A stretch of DNA of 15,000 bases from Rhodococcus sp. KBS0724 (GCF_005938745.2 NZ_VCBX02000001.1:557501-572500), one strand, 5' to 3'. Shown: positions 1 through 10,742, counted from the stretch's first letter. The notes: a model not told the origin generated them from the sequence alone. Translations and numbers: made by a program.

Positions 1-186
1 CTTCCTCGCATTACGGCAGGTCACATGACCGGCCGGCGAGTGCAATATATCGACATACTGTTGGGTCCTGAGAGAACACGTGAGTGTTTCCTCGAAGGAA
101 GTAACGACAAATAACTGCTGCAGGTCAAACCGCAAGAATTTATTCGTGAGAATGTTTTTGTTGGTGTCTGCGTGAGGTGGTTGTTT

Positions 187-218
187 GTGTGTTGTTTGAG
201 AACTGCACAGTGGACGCG
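187..218 (+). other. 5' arm of the pre-23S rRNA processing stalk
   Basis: GCACAGTGGACGCG at 205-218 is the exact reverse complement of 3372-3385. The outer segment 187-200 pairs with 3391-3404 with a single mismatch. Such long stems bring the two ends of pre-23S together and are cleaved by RNase III during maturation. The outer part overlaps the boxA-like element. Confidence 0.8.
190..204 (+). promoter_or_regulatory. boxA-like antitermination element in the rRNA spacer
   Basis: TGTTGTTTGAGAACT resembles the Gram-positive rRNA boxA (TGCTCTTTGAAAACT type), which recruits NusB/NusE (S10) to make rRNA transcription terminator-resistant. It sits about 25 nt before the 23S 5' end, the usual place for a pre-23S boxA. 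The identification rests on sequence similarity and position only. Confidence 0.45.
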
Positions 219-228
219 AGCATCTTTG

Positions 229-3361
<3,133 letters not shown>

Positions 3362-3371
3362 AAAGAAGCTA

Positions 3372-3404
3372 CGCGTCCACTGTGCGGTATCTGAAACAAC
3401 ACAC
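3372..3404 (+). other. 3' arm of the pre-23S rRNA processing stalk
   Basis: CGCGTCCACTGTGC at 3372-3385 is perfectly complementary to 205-218. CTGAAACAACACAC at 3391-3404 pairs with 187-200 apart from one base. Together they form the RNase III-type stem that closes the 23S precursor. Confidence 0.8.
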
Positions 3405-3411
3405 AGATACC
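3386..3411 (+). repeat. local 8-bp hairpin competing with the pre-23S stalk
   Basis: GGTATCTG (3386-3393) and CAGATACC (3404-3411) are exact reverse complements around a 10-nt loop. The loop (3394-3403) lies inside the segment that would otherwise pair with 187-200, so the two structures cannot both form. Confidence 0.6.
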
Positions 3412-3433
3412 TTGATTTCGATCATCCATCATT

Positions 3434-3454
3434 CACCAACAATTCTTGTTGGTG
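3434..3454 (+). repeat. 9-bp perfect hairpin in the 23S-5S spacer
   Basis: CACCAACAA, loop TTC, TTGTTGGTG. It is probably part of the processing structure upstream of 5S. No T-tract follows, so it is not a terminator. Confidence 0.6.
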
Positions 3455-3506
3455 GGTGTGTGGAGGATCTGGATCATAGGAAAGTTACTGTGACAGTTTC
3501 ATAGAG

Positions 3507-3623
3507 TTACGGCGGTCATAGCGAAGGGGAAACGCCCGGTCCCATTCCGAACCCGGAAGCTAAGCCCTTCAGCGCCGATGGTACTGCACTCGACAGGGTG
3601 TGGGAGAGTAGGACACCGCCGAA
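3507..3623 (+). rRNA. rrf: 5S ribosomal RNA, complete
   Basis: Conserved 5S text is present: CGGCGGTCATAGCG at the 5' side, CGCCCGGTCCCATTCCGAAC in the middle, and GGAGAGTAGGACACCGCCGAA at the 3' side. The ends pair as helix I (CGGCGGT with ACCGCCG). At about 117 nt it is the normal actinobacterial length. The ends are set by helix I and may be off by two or three bases. Confidence 0.96.
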
Positions 3624-3631
3624 CACAATTT

Positions 3632-3674
3632 ACGAGAGAGCCCCCCAACATTGTTGGGGGGCTTTCTCGTTTCA
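3632..3674 (+). terminator. intrinsic terminator of the rRNA operon
   Basis: ACGAGAGAGCCCCCCAACA is followed at once by its near-perfect complement ending at 3670, giving a stem of up to about 17 bp with one G-U pair and a very short loop. The right arm ends CTTTCTCGTTTC, so there is only a modest T-rich tail. Its position 9 nt after 5S fits an rRNA operon terminator. It also insulates the downstream dehydrogenase gene. Confidence 0.9.
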
Positions 3675-3832
3675 CCCCAAAACCGGTACTCGGTACCAAG
3701 CTCACCAGTTGCAGTTCGCGCAGGCATTGAACCTGCCACGGAACGTGCCGCGCGTGGTTAGGCTCGGAGGAGGTTCCCGGCGCGAGAGCGCGGGCCCTCA
3801 CCTATGCATGCGTGATGACTATGGAGGCTTCG
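3675..3832 (+). promoter_or_regulatory. leader/promoter region of the aldehyde dehydrogenase gene
   Basis: No gene fits here. I find no convincing -35/-10 pair. Short inverted repeats are visible: GGTAC-TCG-GTACC near 3684-3696 and GCAGG-N7-CCTGC at 3720-3736. A GC-rich hairpin at 3776-3794 (CCCG, GCGC stem, GAGA tetraloop, GCGC, GGG with one bulged G) stands about 30 nt before the ribosome-binding site. The Shine-Dalgarno is GGAGG at 3823-3827. Confidence 0.5.
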
Positions 3833-5257
3833 ATGACCGATATTCTCGACCGCACCAAAATTTATGTCGACGGATCCTGGATCGAATCGGCAGGTAGCGG
3901 CCGTATCGATGTGCTGAATCCCGCGACTGAGGAAGTAATCGCTCAGGTCGCAGAAGGAACCGCAGACGACGTCGACGTCGCAGCTGTTGCGGCGCGCAAG
4001 GCTTTTCCCGAGTGGTCGGCGTTGACCGGTGCCGAGCGCGCCGAGTACCTGTCCAAAGCTGCGTCGCTGATTGCCGAGCGTATCGACGAACTCGCTGCGC
4101 TGGTGTCTCAGGACATGGGTATGCCGCTGGGTTTTGCGAAGCCCGTACAGATCGGTATGCCGCTCGCGAACCTGAACGCGTTCGCGGAACTTGCACGAAC
4201 CTACGACTTCGATGCTCATGAGGTTGGCAACTCGTTGATCGTCCGTGAGCCGGCCGGCGTTGTCGGCGCGATCACGCCCTGGAACTTTCCCTTGCATCAG
4301 GTGGTTCTGAAGGTCGGCGGCGCTTTGGCAGCCGGTTGCACCGTTGTTCTCAAGCCGACGGAGGTTGCACCTCTGATTACGTATGCGCTTGCCGACATTT
4401 TTGATGAAATCGGTTTGCCCGCAGGTGTATTCAACCTCGTGAGCGGATACGGTCCGGTTGTCGGTGAGGCAATTGCGGGCCACCCCGAGGTGGACATGGT
4501 TTCCTTCACCGGGTCGACGCGGGCAGGCAAGCGCGTTGCCATTGTGGCAGCAGACACGATCAAGAGGGTCTCACTCGAATTGGGTGGGAAGTCCGCAAAC
4601 GTGATTCTGGACGACGCGGACCTCGAAAAGGCCGTCACGGATGGCGTCGCAAAGTGCTTCCTGAATTCAGGGCAGACATGTTCAGCGCTGACGCGCATGT
4701 TGGTGCCGGCAGAGAAGGTAGACGAGGCGGCTGCAATTGCGGCCGCGGTCGCTGCGCATTTCCCCGTAGGAGATCCGACGCAACCTACCTCGGTGCTGGG
4801 GCCGTTGGTGAACGCGAATCAGCTCGGACGCGTTCGCGGATACATCGAGAAGGGTGTGGCCGAGGGTGCCACAGCTGTTGTCGACGGGCGTGAAACAGGT
4901 TTGGCCAGTGGATATTTTGTCGGACCGACGGTGTTCTCCAACGTCACCGAGGATATGACGATTGCTCGCGAGGAGATTTTCGGGCCAGTCCTGTCGATCA
5001 TGGGTTACAAGGACGAAGCCGACGCGGTTCGGATCGCCAATGGCACCGAATACGGGCTGGCAGGCGGTGTCTGGTCGGGTGATCCCGATCGAGCGGATCG
5101 CGTCGCACGACAGTTGCGGGCGGGCCAGGTCGAGGTGAACGGCGGCGCATTCAACACGAATGCCCCGTTCGGTGGTTACAAGCAGTCAGGCATCGGACGT
5201 GAGGCGGGTACGTTCGGGCTCGAAGAGTTCCTCGAGATCAAGGCAATTCAGCGCTAG
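3833..5257 (+). CDS. NAD(P)-dependent aldehyde dehydrogenase (ALDH superfamily)
   Basis: This cytosolic enzyme would oxidise an aldehyde to its carboxylate with NAD(P)+. The 474-residue product has all the family marks: the PWNFPLHQ segment, the cofactor-binding [11 protein letters not shown], catalytic Glu249 in LELGGK, nucleophile Cys283 in NSGQTC (34 residues later, the usual spacing), EEIFGPVL and the C-terminal [16 protein letters not shown] chose ATG 3833 because GGAGG ends five bases before it. In-frame GTG 3812, ATG 3815 and ATG 3821 lie upstream without a comparable site. It is transcribed towards the aldolase/transporter operon and separated from it by a shared terminator, so it is a separate transcription unit. 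A role in the same pathway, such as oxidising an aldolase product, is possible but rests only on proximity. The substrate cannot be assigned from sequence. Confidence 0.93.
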   Translation: MTDILDRTKIYVDGSWIESAGSGRIDVLNPATEEVIAQVAEGTADDVDVAAVAARKAFPEWSALTGAERAEYLSKAASLIAERIDELAALVSQDMGMPLGFAKPVQIGMPLANLNAFAELARTYDFDAHEVGNSLIVREPAGVVGAITPWNFPLHQVVLKVGGALAAGCTVVLKPTEVAPLITYALADIFDEIGLPAGVFNLVSGYGPVVGEAIAGHPEVDMVSFTGSTRAGKRVAIVAADTIKRVSLELGGKSANVILDDADLEKAVTDGVAKCFLNSGQTCSALTRMLVPAEKVDEAAAIAAAVAAHFPVGDPTQPTSVLGPLVNANQLGRVRGYIEKGVAEGATAVVDGRETGLASGYFVGPTVFSNVTEDMTIAREEIFGPVLSIMGYKDEADAVRIANGTEYGLAGGVWSGDPDRADRVARQLRAGQVEVNGGAFNTNAPFGGYKQSGIGREAGTFGLEEFLEIKAIQR

Positions 5258-5266
5258 TCAAGTTGA

Positions 5267-5312
5267 AAATGGCGATGCACCCGTACCTCTCCGTGCGGGT
5301 GCATCGCCATTT
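5267..5312. terminator. bidirectional terminator between convergent genes
   Basis: AAATGGCGATGCACCCG (5267-5283) and CGGGTGCATCGCCATTT (5296-5312) are exact reverse complements. Three more inner pairs (one G-U) leave a six-base loop. The stem is flanked by A-rich and T-rich ends on either side, so it can serve both the dehydrogenase transcript (+) and the aldolase operon transcript (-). It lies between their stop codons, 9 nt after one and 11 nt before the other. Confidence 0.9.
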
Positions 5313-5323
5313 CTGTGCCAGGA

Positions 5324-6085
5324 TCAGGATTTGGCGGCTTCCAAGTGCTGGGCCGAGACGTTTGCCAGGTGGGTGAGGTCGGAAGCAACGGTCGCGAAGG
5401 TGTAGCCCTCGCCGAGACGCTGCGCCGCTACCTGCCCGGCTGGCGTGTGGATACCGGCGGCAACGCCTGCCGCGGCAGCTGCTTCGCGAACCCGAGTGAG
5501 CGCGGCTTCGAATTCCTCGGACACATCCGGATCGTTGGAGTGCTTGCCGCCGACGGCAATTCGTAGATCGGACGGACCGACATAGACGCCGTCCAATCCG
5601 GGTACTGCACAGATCTCCTCCACATTGGCGAGGCCCTGCGGTGTCTCGATCATTGCGAAGACGACGGTGTCGCGGTTCGCGTCGGCGGGAATGGGGCCGA
5701 CCCGGAGTTGCGAGCGCATCGGCCCGTAGGAGCGAACGCCGAATGGCGGGTACTTGGCGGCAGCGACTGCAGCCGCGGCTTCTTCGGCGTTGTTGATCAG
5801 TGGAACTATGACGCCCACTGCGCCGGCGTCGAGTGCTCGCCCGATAGGAGTTGGATTGTTGGCTTCGACTCGCACCATACCGACGGTGGCGGGTGACGAG
5901 TCGATGGCGGTGAGCCCGGCGACCATTCCGGAGTAACCGATCAGACCATGCTGCATGTCGAGTGCGATGTAGTCCCAGCCGACGTGTGCAATCCATTCGG
6001 TCGAGATGGGGCTGTCGATGACGGACCAGTATCCGAGGATGCGTTCGCGTCCGCGGATACGTGCGGCGAATTCCTGTGCAGACAT
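5324..6085 (-). CDS. HpcH/HpaI-family metal-dependent aldolase
   Basis: This is a class II pyruvate-type aldolase of the HpcH/HpaI, GarL, RhmA (YfaU) fold. The family cleaves 2-keto-3-deoxy or 4-hydroxy-2-keto acids to pyruvate (or a related keto acid) plus an aldehyde. The 253-residue product is of normal length. Visible key residues are catalytic His46 in DMQHG, substrate Arg72 in MVRVE, and metal ligands Glu147 (AMIETPQG) and Asp173 (GPSDL). All fall at the positions expected from HpcH. The glycine-rich loop reads FGVRSYGPMR instead of the common GxRG form, which may reflect a different substrate. ATG 6085 has AAGGA about 8 nt upstream. It is the last gene of the seven-gene leftward operon, 33 nt after the reductase, and ends just before the shared terminator. 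The exact substrate is unknown. In this setting a sugar-acid-derived keto acid is a reasonable guess. Confidence 0.9.
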   Translation of the reverse strand: MSAQEFAARIRGRERILGYWSVIDSPISTEWIAHVGWDYIALDMQHGLIGYSGMVAGLTAIDSSPATVGMVRVEANNPTPIGRALDAGAVGVIVPLINNAEEAAAAVAAAKYPPFGVRSYGPMRSQLRVGPIPADANRDTVVFAMIETPQGLANVEEICAVPGLDGVYVGPSDLRIAVGGKHSNDPDVSEEFEAALTRVREAAAAAGVAAGIHTPAGQVAAQRLGEGYTFATVASDLTHLANVSAQHLEAAKS

Positions 6086-6118
6086 TGCGGGGATCCTTCT
6101 TGGTAAGGGCGGATGATG

Positions 6119-7078
6119 TCAGCGGTTGTAGTTGGGCATGGGGCCGCGCAATGTGGCTCCGACCTGGTCGCATTCTTCGACGATCGCATTGTCGAGGGCG
6201 CCTCGGCTGAGTGCCGCGATGTTGGATTCCAGGTGCGTGACCTTCGATCCGCCCAGGAGTATCGGCCCGGTTGCAGGCTTGCTGACGAGCCAGCGAAGAG
6301 CAAGCTCGGTCATAGTGATTCCGGCTTGTTCGGCGATAGTCGACAGTTGCGCGATGGCGTCGAAGATCTGTGTGTTCCAGTACCGCTCTTTGTACATCGA
6401 CGCGAGGCGGGAGTCGCCGAATCGGCCGTCGGCGGGGTTTTCCTCGAAAGTATGACGCCCGGTCAGTAGTCCACCGCCGAGTGGGTTGTAGACCATGGTG
6501 GTCAGTCCGGTTACGTCCGCGAATTCTGCGTATTCTTCTTCGATTCGACGCGCGAGCAAGTTGTAGAGCTGTTGTGCGACGATTGGTCGCGGAGCGCCGA
6601 CTGTGTCTGCGGTGTAGTTGATTTCGCTGATCTGCCAGGCTGCGAAGTTGGATACACCGAGAGCACGAATCTTGCCTTCGGCAACCAGTTCGGCGACGGT
6701 AGTGAGGGTTTCGGTCAGCGAAACGGTTCGATCGGGTTGATGGAGATAGAACAGGTCGACGTAGTCGGTGTCGAGCCTGCGCAGGCTTCCTTCGATGCTT
6801 GCGCGGAGCCCCTGTGCCGAGAGGGGGCTGTTGTCACCGGCATCGGGGTGCGGCATTCCGGCTTTGGTGGCCAGGGTGATGGAATCGCGTCGTCCATGTA
6901 GGAGTTTCGCCAGCATGCGCTCGGACTCACCACCCGCGTATCCGTTGGCTGTGTCGATGTGCGAGATACCGGCGTCCAGGGCTGCGTCGAGCATCGAGCC
7001 CGCTCCCGCTGCGTCGACGGTGTCTCCGAATGTCATGGTGCCGAGCACCAGCTTCGGAAGCTCGAGTGGTGCGGTCAT
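6119..7078 (-). CDS. aldo/keto reductase
   Basis: This is an NADPH-dependent aldo/keto reductase of 319 residues with a TIM-barrel fold. It would interconvert a carbonyl and an alcohol on a sugar-like or aldehyde substrate in the cytosol. The catalytic tetrad can be read as Asp42 and Tyr47 in HIDTANGYAGGESE, Lys72 in LATKAG and His113 in FYLHQPD. The conserved LGVSNFAAWQ follows in the middle, and the cofactor phosphate-binding segment is ILLGGSKVTHLESN near the C terminus. Its ATG overlaps the stop codon of the upstream ATPase gene (ATGA), and AAGGAG lies 7 nt before the start inside that gene, indicating translational coupling. Placement in a transporter operon before an aldolase implies a catabolic role. 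The direction of reaction and the substrate are not determined by sequence. Confidence 0.92.
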   Translation of the reverse strand: MTAPLELPKLVLGTMTFGDTVDAAGAGSMLDAALDAGISHIDTANGYAGGESERMLAKLLHGRRDSITLATKAGMPHPDAGDNSPLSAQGLRASIEGSLRRLDTDYVDLFYLHQPDRTVSLTETLTTVAELVAEGKIRALGVSNFAAWQISEINYTADTVGAPRPIVAQQLYNLLARRIEEEYAEFADVTGLTTMVYNPLGGGLLTGRHTFEENPADGRFGDSRLASMYKERYWNTQIFDAIAQLSTIAEQAGITMTELALRWLVSKPATGPILLGGSKVTHLESNIAALSRGALDNAIVEECDQVGATLRGPMPNYNR

Positions 7079-7944
7079 CTGGTAACTCCTTGTGGTGCGG
7101 TCTGCTTGGCTAGCAAGTTTCTGGACAGGGCTGCCACCACGTGGCGTGGTTTGATCCCGACCATGGTGGTGGGATCGAGGGCAGCGCCTCGTAGTGCGCG
7201 GGTGTACGGCTCGCGTGGGCTGGCGAGAACTGCTTCTGTTGAACCGCTTTCGACGATGGTGCCCTTCGACATCACGACGACAGTCTCACTGATTTCTCGG
7301 ACAACGCCCAAGTTGTGTGAGATGAAAACGTACGTCAGGCCGGTATCGGCTTGGATTTCACGCAGGAGTTCGAGAACCTGCGCTTGCACCGAAACGTCGA
7401 GAGCGCTTGTTGCTTCGTCGCAGACCAGTATCTCGGGCCCGCTGGCAAGCGCACGGGCAATGCCGATACGTTGACGTTGACCACCGGAGAACTCCGCCGG
7501 ACGCCTATGCAAAGCCGAGCTGGGTAATCCCACGCGGTCGACGAGTTCGGCTGCCGCTCTGGCGCGTTCCGCCTTGCTGCGGACGCCCTTGAGTCGCAGT
7601 GGTTCTCCGATGATGTCCTCGGCGGTGAGGTGGGGGTCCAGAGATCCGTACGGATCCTGAAAGACCATCTGGACGCGAGAGCGGAAGGGACGCAGCGATT
7701 TCTCCGACATCTGCGCGATGTCGGTACCGTCGACGAGAATGCGTCCGCTGGTCGGTGTGAGGAGTCGCACGATCGATCGAGCGATTGTGGACTTGCCGCA
7801 TCCGGATTCGCCGACGATGGCGAGGGTTTTACCTTTCTCCACCGCGAAGCTCACCGTATCGACGGCTCGGAAAACTCCGTCGGGAACGGGATACTCGACA
7901 ACGAGGTCTTCGACGGCAAGCAACGGAGTGTTGTGCGTGCTCAT
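7075..7944 (-). CDS. Dpp/Opp-type ABC transporter ATP-binding protein (F-type)
   Basis: This is one of two cytoplasmic ATPases that power the importer encoded by this operon. The 289-residue product shows Walker A GESGCGKST (45-53), Q-loop Gln96 in VFQDPYGSLDP, signature FSGGQRQR (152-159), Walker B ILVCDEATSALD with Asp176 and Glu177, and switch His210 in FISHNLG. The QDPYGSLDP text and the PREPYTRAL tail are typical of the OppF/DppF branch. The cysteine cluster present in the tail of many OppD/OppF-type proteins is absent. ATG 7944 overlaps the preceding stop as ATGA and has GGAG 7 nt upstream. An upstream in-frame start at 7998 would run deep into the previous gene and was not used. Substrate specificity is set by the binding protein, so a peptide label would be unsafe. 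Confidence 0.93.
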   Translation of the reverse strand: MSTHNTPLLAVEDLVVEYPVPDGVFRAVDTVSFAVEKGKTLAIVGESGCGKSTIARSIVRLLTPTSGRILVDGTDIAQMSEKSLRPFRSRVQMVFQDPYGSLDPHLTAEDIIGEPLRLKGVRSKAERARAAAELVDRVGLPSSALHRRPAEFSGGQRQRIGIARALASGPEILVCDEATSALDVSVQAQVLELLREIQADTGLTYVFISHNLGVVREISETVVVMSKGTIVESGSTEAVLASPREPYTRALRGAALDPTTMVGIKPRHVVAALSRNLLAKQTAPQGVTR

Positions 7945-8783
7945 GCCGAGGCTCCGATCTGTGGTGAACGCGTATCGGTGGCGGGGTCGCCGTCCCAAGG
8001 TCCCAGGTGAGGTATGGCGTCGAGAAGCTTCTGTGTGTACGCGTTTTGTGGTGTGTCGACGAGGACGTCGGCACTGCCGGTTTCGACAAAGCGTCCGTCT
8101 TTCATCACATAGATGCGGTCGGATACGAGTCGGGCAACTCCGAGGTCGTGGGTGATGACCAGCATTCCGATTCCGGTGCGCTCCTGCAACTCGAGCAGTA
8201 GATCCAGAATTCCGGCCTGAACGGTGACGTCCAATGCACTGGTGGGCTCGTCGGCAACAATCAGCTCAGGGCCGGCGGCAAGTGCGCCGGCGATCAGGAC
8301 GCGCTGCAACATTCCACCCGACAGTTGATGCGGGTACTTGTCGAGTTGCTGATCCGGATACGGGATGCGCACCTGTTCGAGAAGTTCCACAGCCCGCTCG
8401 ATTTGTTGTTTCTTCGCGGTCACGCCGCTGTGGCGCACCGCTTCTCGAAGCTGACTGCCGATGGTGTGGACGGGACTCAGAGCCGTCATCGGGTCTTGGG
8501 GAATGAGAGCGATGTGTCGTCCACGAATGTCGTTCAGGATCTTCGTGTTTCCGAGAATGTCCTGGCCTTTGAACGCGACCTTCCCGGAAAGGACGGCAAG
8601 ATCGTCCGGAAGCAGTCCGAGTATTCCCATGGCCGTCGTCGACTTACCCGAGCCGGATTCGCCGATGATGGTGACGGTTTCACCGGCGTCGATGCAGAAG
8701 GACACCCCGTCGACGGCTCGGATGACGCCATTTGCGGTCACGAGTTCGATCTGGAGATCGTCGACCCGAAGAAGATTTCCCAT
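7941..8783 (-). CDS. Dpp/Opp-type ABC transporter ATP-binding protein (D-type)
   Basis: This is the second ATPase subunit, pairing with its neighbour beneath the two permeases. The 280-residue product has Walker A GESGSGKST (41-49), Q-loop Gln96 in IPQDPMTALSP, signature LSGGMLQR (154-161), Walker B LIVADEPTSALD with Asp178 and Glu179, and switch His212 in VITHDLG. The QDPMTALSP segment marks the OppD/DppD branch. The protein is shorter at its C terminus than the roughly 320-330 residue OppD proteins, ending soon after HLGPWDGDP and without a tail cysteine cluster. Only 3 nt separate it from the permease stop. AAGG lies 8 nt before ATG 8783. Confidence 0.93.
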   Translation of the reverse strand: MGNLLRVDDLQIELVTANGVIRAVDGVSFCIDAGETVTIIGESGSGKSTTAMGILGLLPDDLAVLSGKVAFKGQDILGNTKILNDIRGRHIALIPQDPMTALSPVHTIGSQLREAVRHSGVTAKKQQIERAVELLEQVRIPYPDQQLDKYPHQLSGGMLQRVLIAGALAAGPELIVADEPTSALDVTVQAGILDLLLELQERTGIGMLVITHDLGVARLVSDRIYVMKDGRFVETGSADVLVDTPQNAYTQKLLDAIPHLGPWDGDPATDTRSPQIGASA

Positions 8784-8786
8784 GTC

Positions 8787-9734
8787 TCACGCCTTCGCTT
8801 TCTGAACGCCGCCACGCCTGAACAGGCTTGCGCCCAGTCGTTTCGATCCTGCCGGACGATCACGCAGGCCGTCGCCGAGCAGATTTACCCCGACCACCAG
8901 CAGCACGATCATCAGGCCCGTCAGCGTCACGATCCACCATGAAGTGGTGATGTAGTCCTGTCCGTCGGCGATGATTCGGCCCCACGTTGCGAACGGACGT
9001 TGCGGTCCCGCGCCGAGGTAGCTCAACGAGCTTTCCAGCAGGACGGCCTGTGCGAGTAGCAACAGGACGACGAGCGATGCTTGCTTGACGATGTTTGGAA
9101 TTACGTGGCGCACGAGGATGGCCATGCGAGTCAGCCCTAGGACTCTGGCCGCTGCGACATAGGGCTTTTCGCGTTCGACGAGCACCAAGGAACGGGTCAG
9201 TCGGGCGACTTCGGGCCACTGCGCGATCGCGATGACAAACGTGATGACGGGGATAGACGGGCCGAACAGCGCGACAACGAGAAGAAGCATCATCAACAGC
9301 GGCAGGGACAGCTGTGCCTCGAGGAGGCGAGAGATGACAGTGTCGACCCACCCGCCGAAGTAGCCTGCGGCAGAACCTGCCACGACGCCGATGATGCCGG
9401 ACACGACGACGGCAAGGATGCCGATCGTCAGAGACACCTGGCCCCCGTGCAGGATTCGCGAGAGTAGGTCGCGTCCGAGTTGGTCGGTGCCGAACAGGTG
9501 GCCGTCACTGAGCGGAGGTAACCGCCGCTGGCTCAGGTTGGTTTGATTCGGATCTGCCAGCGGCAGAAGGCCGGCGAGCGCGACGGGAAGGATCACGACG
9601 AGCGCGCAGATCGAGCCGGCCCAGATCTTGACGCGGCTGTCTCGCTTACGGCGCGTGGCTCCGGCGCGAGCGAAATCAGCCTCGGTGACTGCGCTGGGTC
9701 GCGGTGTTGTGGGAGGTTCCAAGACTGTGGTCAT
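8787..9734 (-). CDS. Dpp/Opp-type ABC transporter permease (C-type)
   Basis: This is an inner-membrane permease subunit of 315 residues. A cytoplasmic N-terminal tail (about 1-35) precedes a first membrane segment at about 38-60. The conserved FGTDQLGRDLLSRILHGGQ follows at about 81-99, then membrane segments near 102-126, 144-156, 161-175, 220-240 and 267-288. The coupling-helix motif that docks on the ATPases is AAARVLGLTRMAILVRHVIP at about 194-213. The start at 9734 gives a TGATG overlap with the upstream permease stop and has GAAAGG about 10 nt upstream. A longer reading from 9905 would overlap that gene by 170 bp and was rejected. Confidence 0.93.
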   Translation of the reverse strand: MTTVLEPPTTPRPSAVTEADFARAGATRRKRDSRVKIWAGSICALVVILPVALAGLLPLADPNQTNLSQRRLPPLSDGHLFGTDQLGRDLLSRILHGGQVSLTIGILAVVVSGIIGVVAGSAAGYFGGWVDTVISRLLEAQLSLPLLMMLLLVVALFGPSIPVITFVIAIAQWPEVARLTRSLVLVEREKPYVAAARVLGLTRMAILVRHVIPNIVKQASLVVLLLLAQAVLLESSLSYLGAGPQRPFATWGRIIADGQDYITTSWWIVTLTGLMIVLLVVGVNLLGDGLRDRPAGSKRLGASLFRRGGVQKAKA

Positions 9735-10738
9735 CAGTTGGCGCCCTTTCCGAGGCGTACCCGTGGGTCCAGGAGGGGATAGAGGAGGTCCACTGCGAGT
9801 TGTACGAGTACCGCCAGGACAGCGGTGACGAGTACGGTCGCTTGGATCAAGGGGTAGTCGCGAGTCTCGAGTGCACGCACTACCAGCGAACCGACACCGG
9901 GCCACGCGAAAACGACCTCGACGACTACGACGCCGTTGAGCATGCCGGCAAATCTGGTGCCCAGCGCGGTGACGATGGGAATTGCCGAATTACGCATCGC
10001 ATATCGCCACGTGAGTTCGCGTTCCGATACACCGCGTGAACGAGCGACGGTGATGTACGGGGAGGCGAAGGCCGAGACCATTTCGCGTCGAACCATCCGG
10101 GAGATCAGCGCGATCTGAAGGATGGCGATAGTGACGGTGGGCAGGATCAGCGACGGCCACGTGGTGAATCCGGCGGCAGGGAGCACCGGGATCAAGACCG
10201 CGAAGATCGTGACCAGCATCAGGCCGCTCCAGAACTCCGGCATGGACTGTCCGCCGACTGCGACGACGTTCGCACCGAGTTCGCGTCGTGTGTCCGCATG
10301 ACGGGCCATCCATACGCCCAACGGAATCGAGAGGACGGCGGTCAGCAGAATGGAGCTGACGGCCAGGGTGATGGTGTACGGAAGTCTGCCGAGAACGACG
10401 TCCATGGCCGGCGCCTGGAACGAGTACGACGTGCCGAGATTCAGGTGGAGGAGATCCCACAGGTAGATCAGGTACTGGGAGAACACCGACTTGTCCAAGC
10501 CCATGTCAGCCCGGATCTGTGCGAGATCTTCGGTACTGGCCAGCGGGCCGGCCAGAGCGTAGGCGGGATCGCCCGGAGCCATCCGGATCAGGACGAACAC
10601 TGTTGTAAGCGTGAGGAAGATCGTCAATGCGCTCTGTGCCAAGCGTTTGAGCACGTATTTGAGTGTCGGGTTCATCGCGACACGTCGACGCGGGGAGGTC
10701 CCGAGCGTAGTTTGCGGTTTCGGAGCGGTGAGAGTCAT
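9734..10738 (-). CDS. Dpp/Opp-type ABC transporter permease (B-type)
   Basis: This is the partner inner-membrane permease, 334 residues. The family-typical N-terminal block KYVLKRLAQSALTIF leads into the first membrane helix (about 33-52), followed by RMAPGDPAYAL. Further hydrophobic segments lie near 121-143, 172-190, 198-214, 258-280 and 300-322. The ATPase-coupling motif is around 228-249 (ITVARSRGVSERELTWRYAM), and VVFAWPGVGSLVV is characteristic. I chose ATG 10738 because GGAGG, overlapping the end of the binding-protein gene, lies 9 nt upstream. Met22 (ATGAACCC) is closer to the usual family start but has no good ribosome-binding site. The 21-residue basic N-terminal extension is therefore plausible but not certain. 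Confidence 0.92.
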   Translation of the reverse strand: MTLTAPKPQTTLGTSPRRRVAMNPTLKYVLKRLAQSALTIFLTLTTVFVLIRMAPGDPAYALAGPLASTEDLAQIRADMGLDKSVFSQYLIYLWDLLHLNLGTSYSFQAPAMDVVLGRLPYTITLAVSSILLTAVLSIPLGVWMARHADTRRELGANVVAVGGQSMPEFWSGLMLVTIFAVLIPVLPAAGFTTWPSLILPTVTIAILQIALISRMVRREMVSAFASPYITVARSRGVSERELTWRYAMRNSAIPIVTALGTRFAGMLNGVVVVEVVFAWPGVGSLVVRALETRDYPLIQATVLVTAVLAVLVQLAVDLLYPLLDPRVRLGKGAN

Positions 10739-10742
10739 CGCC

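Larger units (their letters stand above)
1..228 (+). other. 16S-23S internal transcribed spacer, 3' part
   Basis: This stretch precedes the 23S gene and holds no protein gene. The 16S 3' end (the anti-Shine-Dalgarno CCTCC segment) is not present, so the 16S gene lies outside the window. I see no cloverleaf that would indicate a spacer tRNA. The text around 60-85 (GTTGGGTCCTGAGAGAACACG) resembles the spacer of Rhodococcus and Mycobacterium rRNA operons. The last 40 bases contain a boxA-like element and the 5' arm of the pre-23S stalk, listed separately. Confidence 0.85.
3362..3506 (+). other. 23S-5S internal transcribed spacer
   Basis: About 145 nt lie between the two rRNA genes, with no tRNA or ORF of note. 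It contains the 3' arm of the 23S stalk, a local hairpin at 3386-3411, and a 9-bp perfect hairpin at 3434-3454. The segments flanking the second hairpin (around 3420-3427 and 3465-3475) are also partly complementary, so this part may form a longer pre-5S processing stem. Confidence 0.85.

Noticed and set aside
1..228. A tRNA gene in the 16S-23S spacer
   Set aside because: No cloverleaf, TTCGA-type T-loop or CCA-adjacent acceptor stem could be traced.
3758..4483. 241-codon frame antisense to the aldehyde dehydrogenase
   Set aside because: The opposite frame has every ALDH motif. This one is a high-GC shadow with no recognisable domain and it overlaps the rRNA-side leader.
5238..6173. 311-codon arginine-rich frame overlapping the aldolase
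   Set aside because: It shares the strand but not the frame of the aldolase and runs through the terminator. Its low-complexity Arg/Ser composition is typical of a shifted reading of high-GC DNA.
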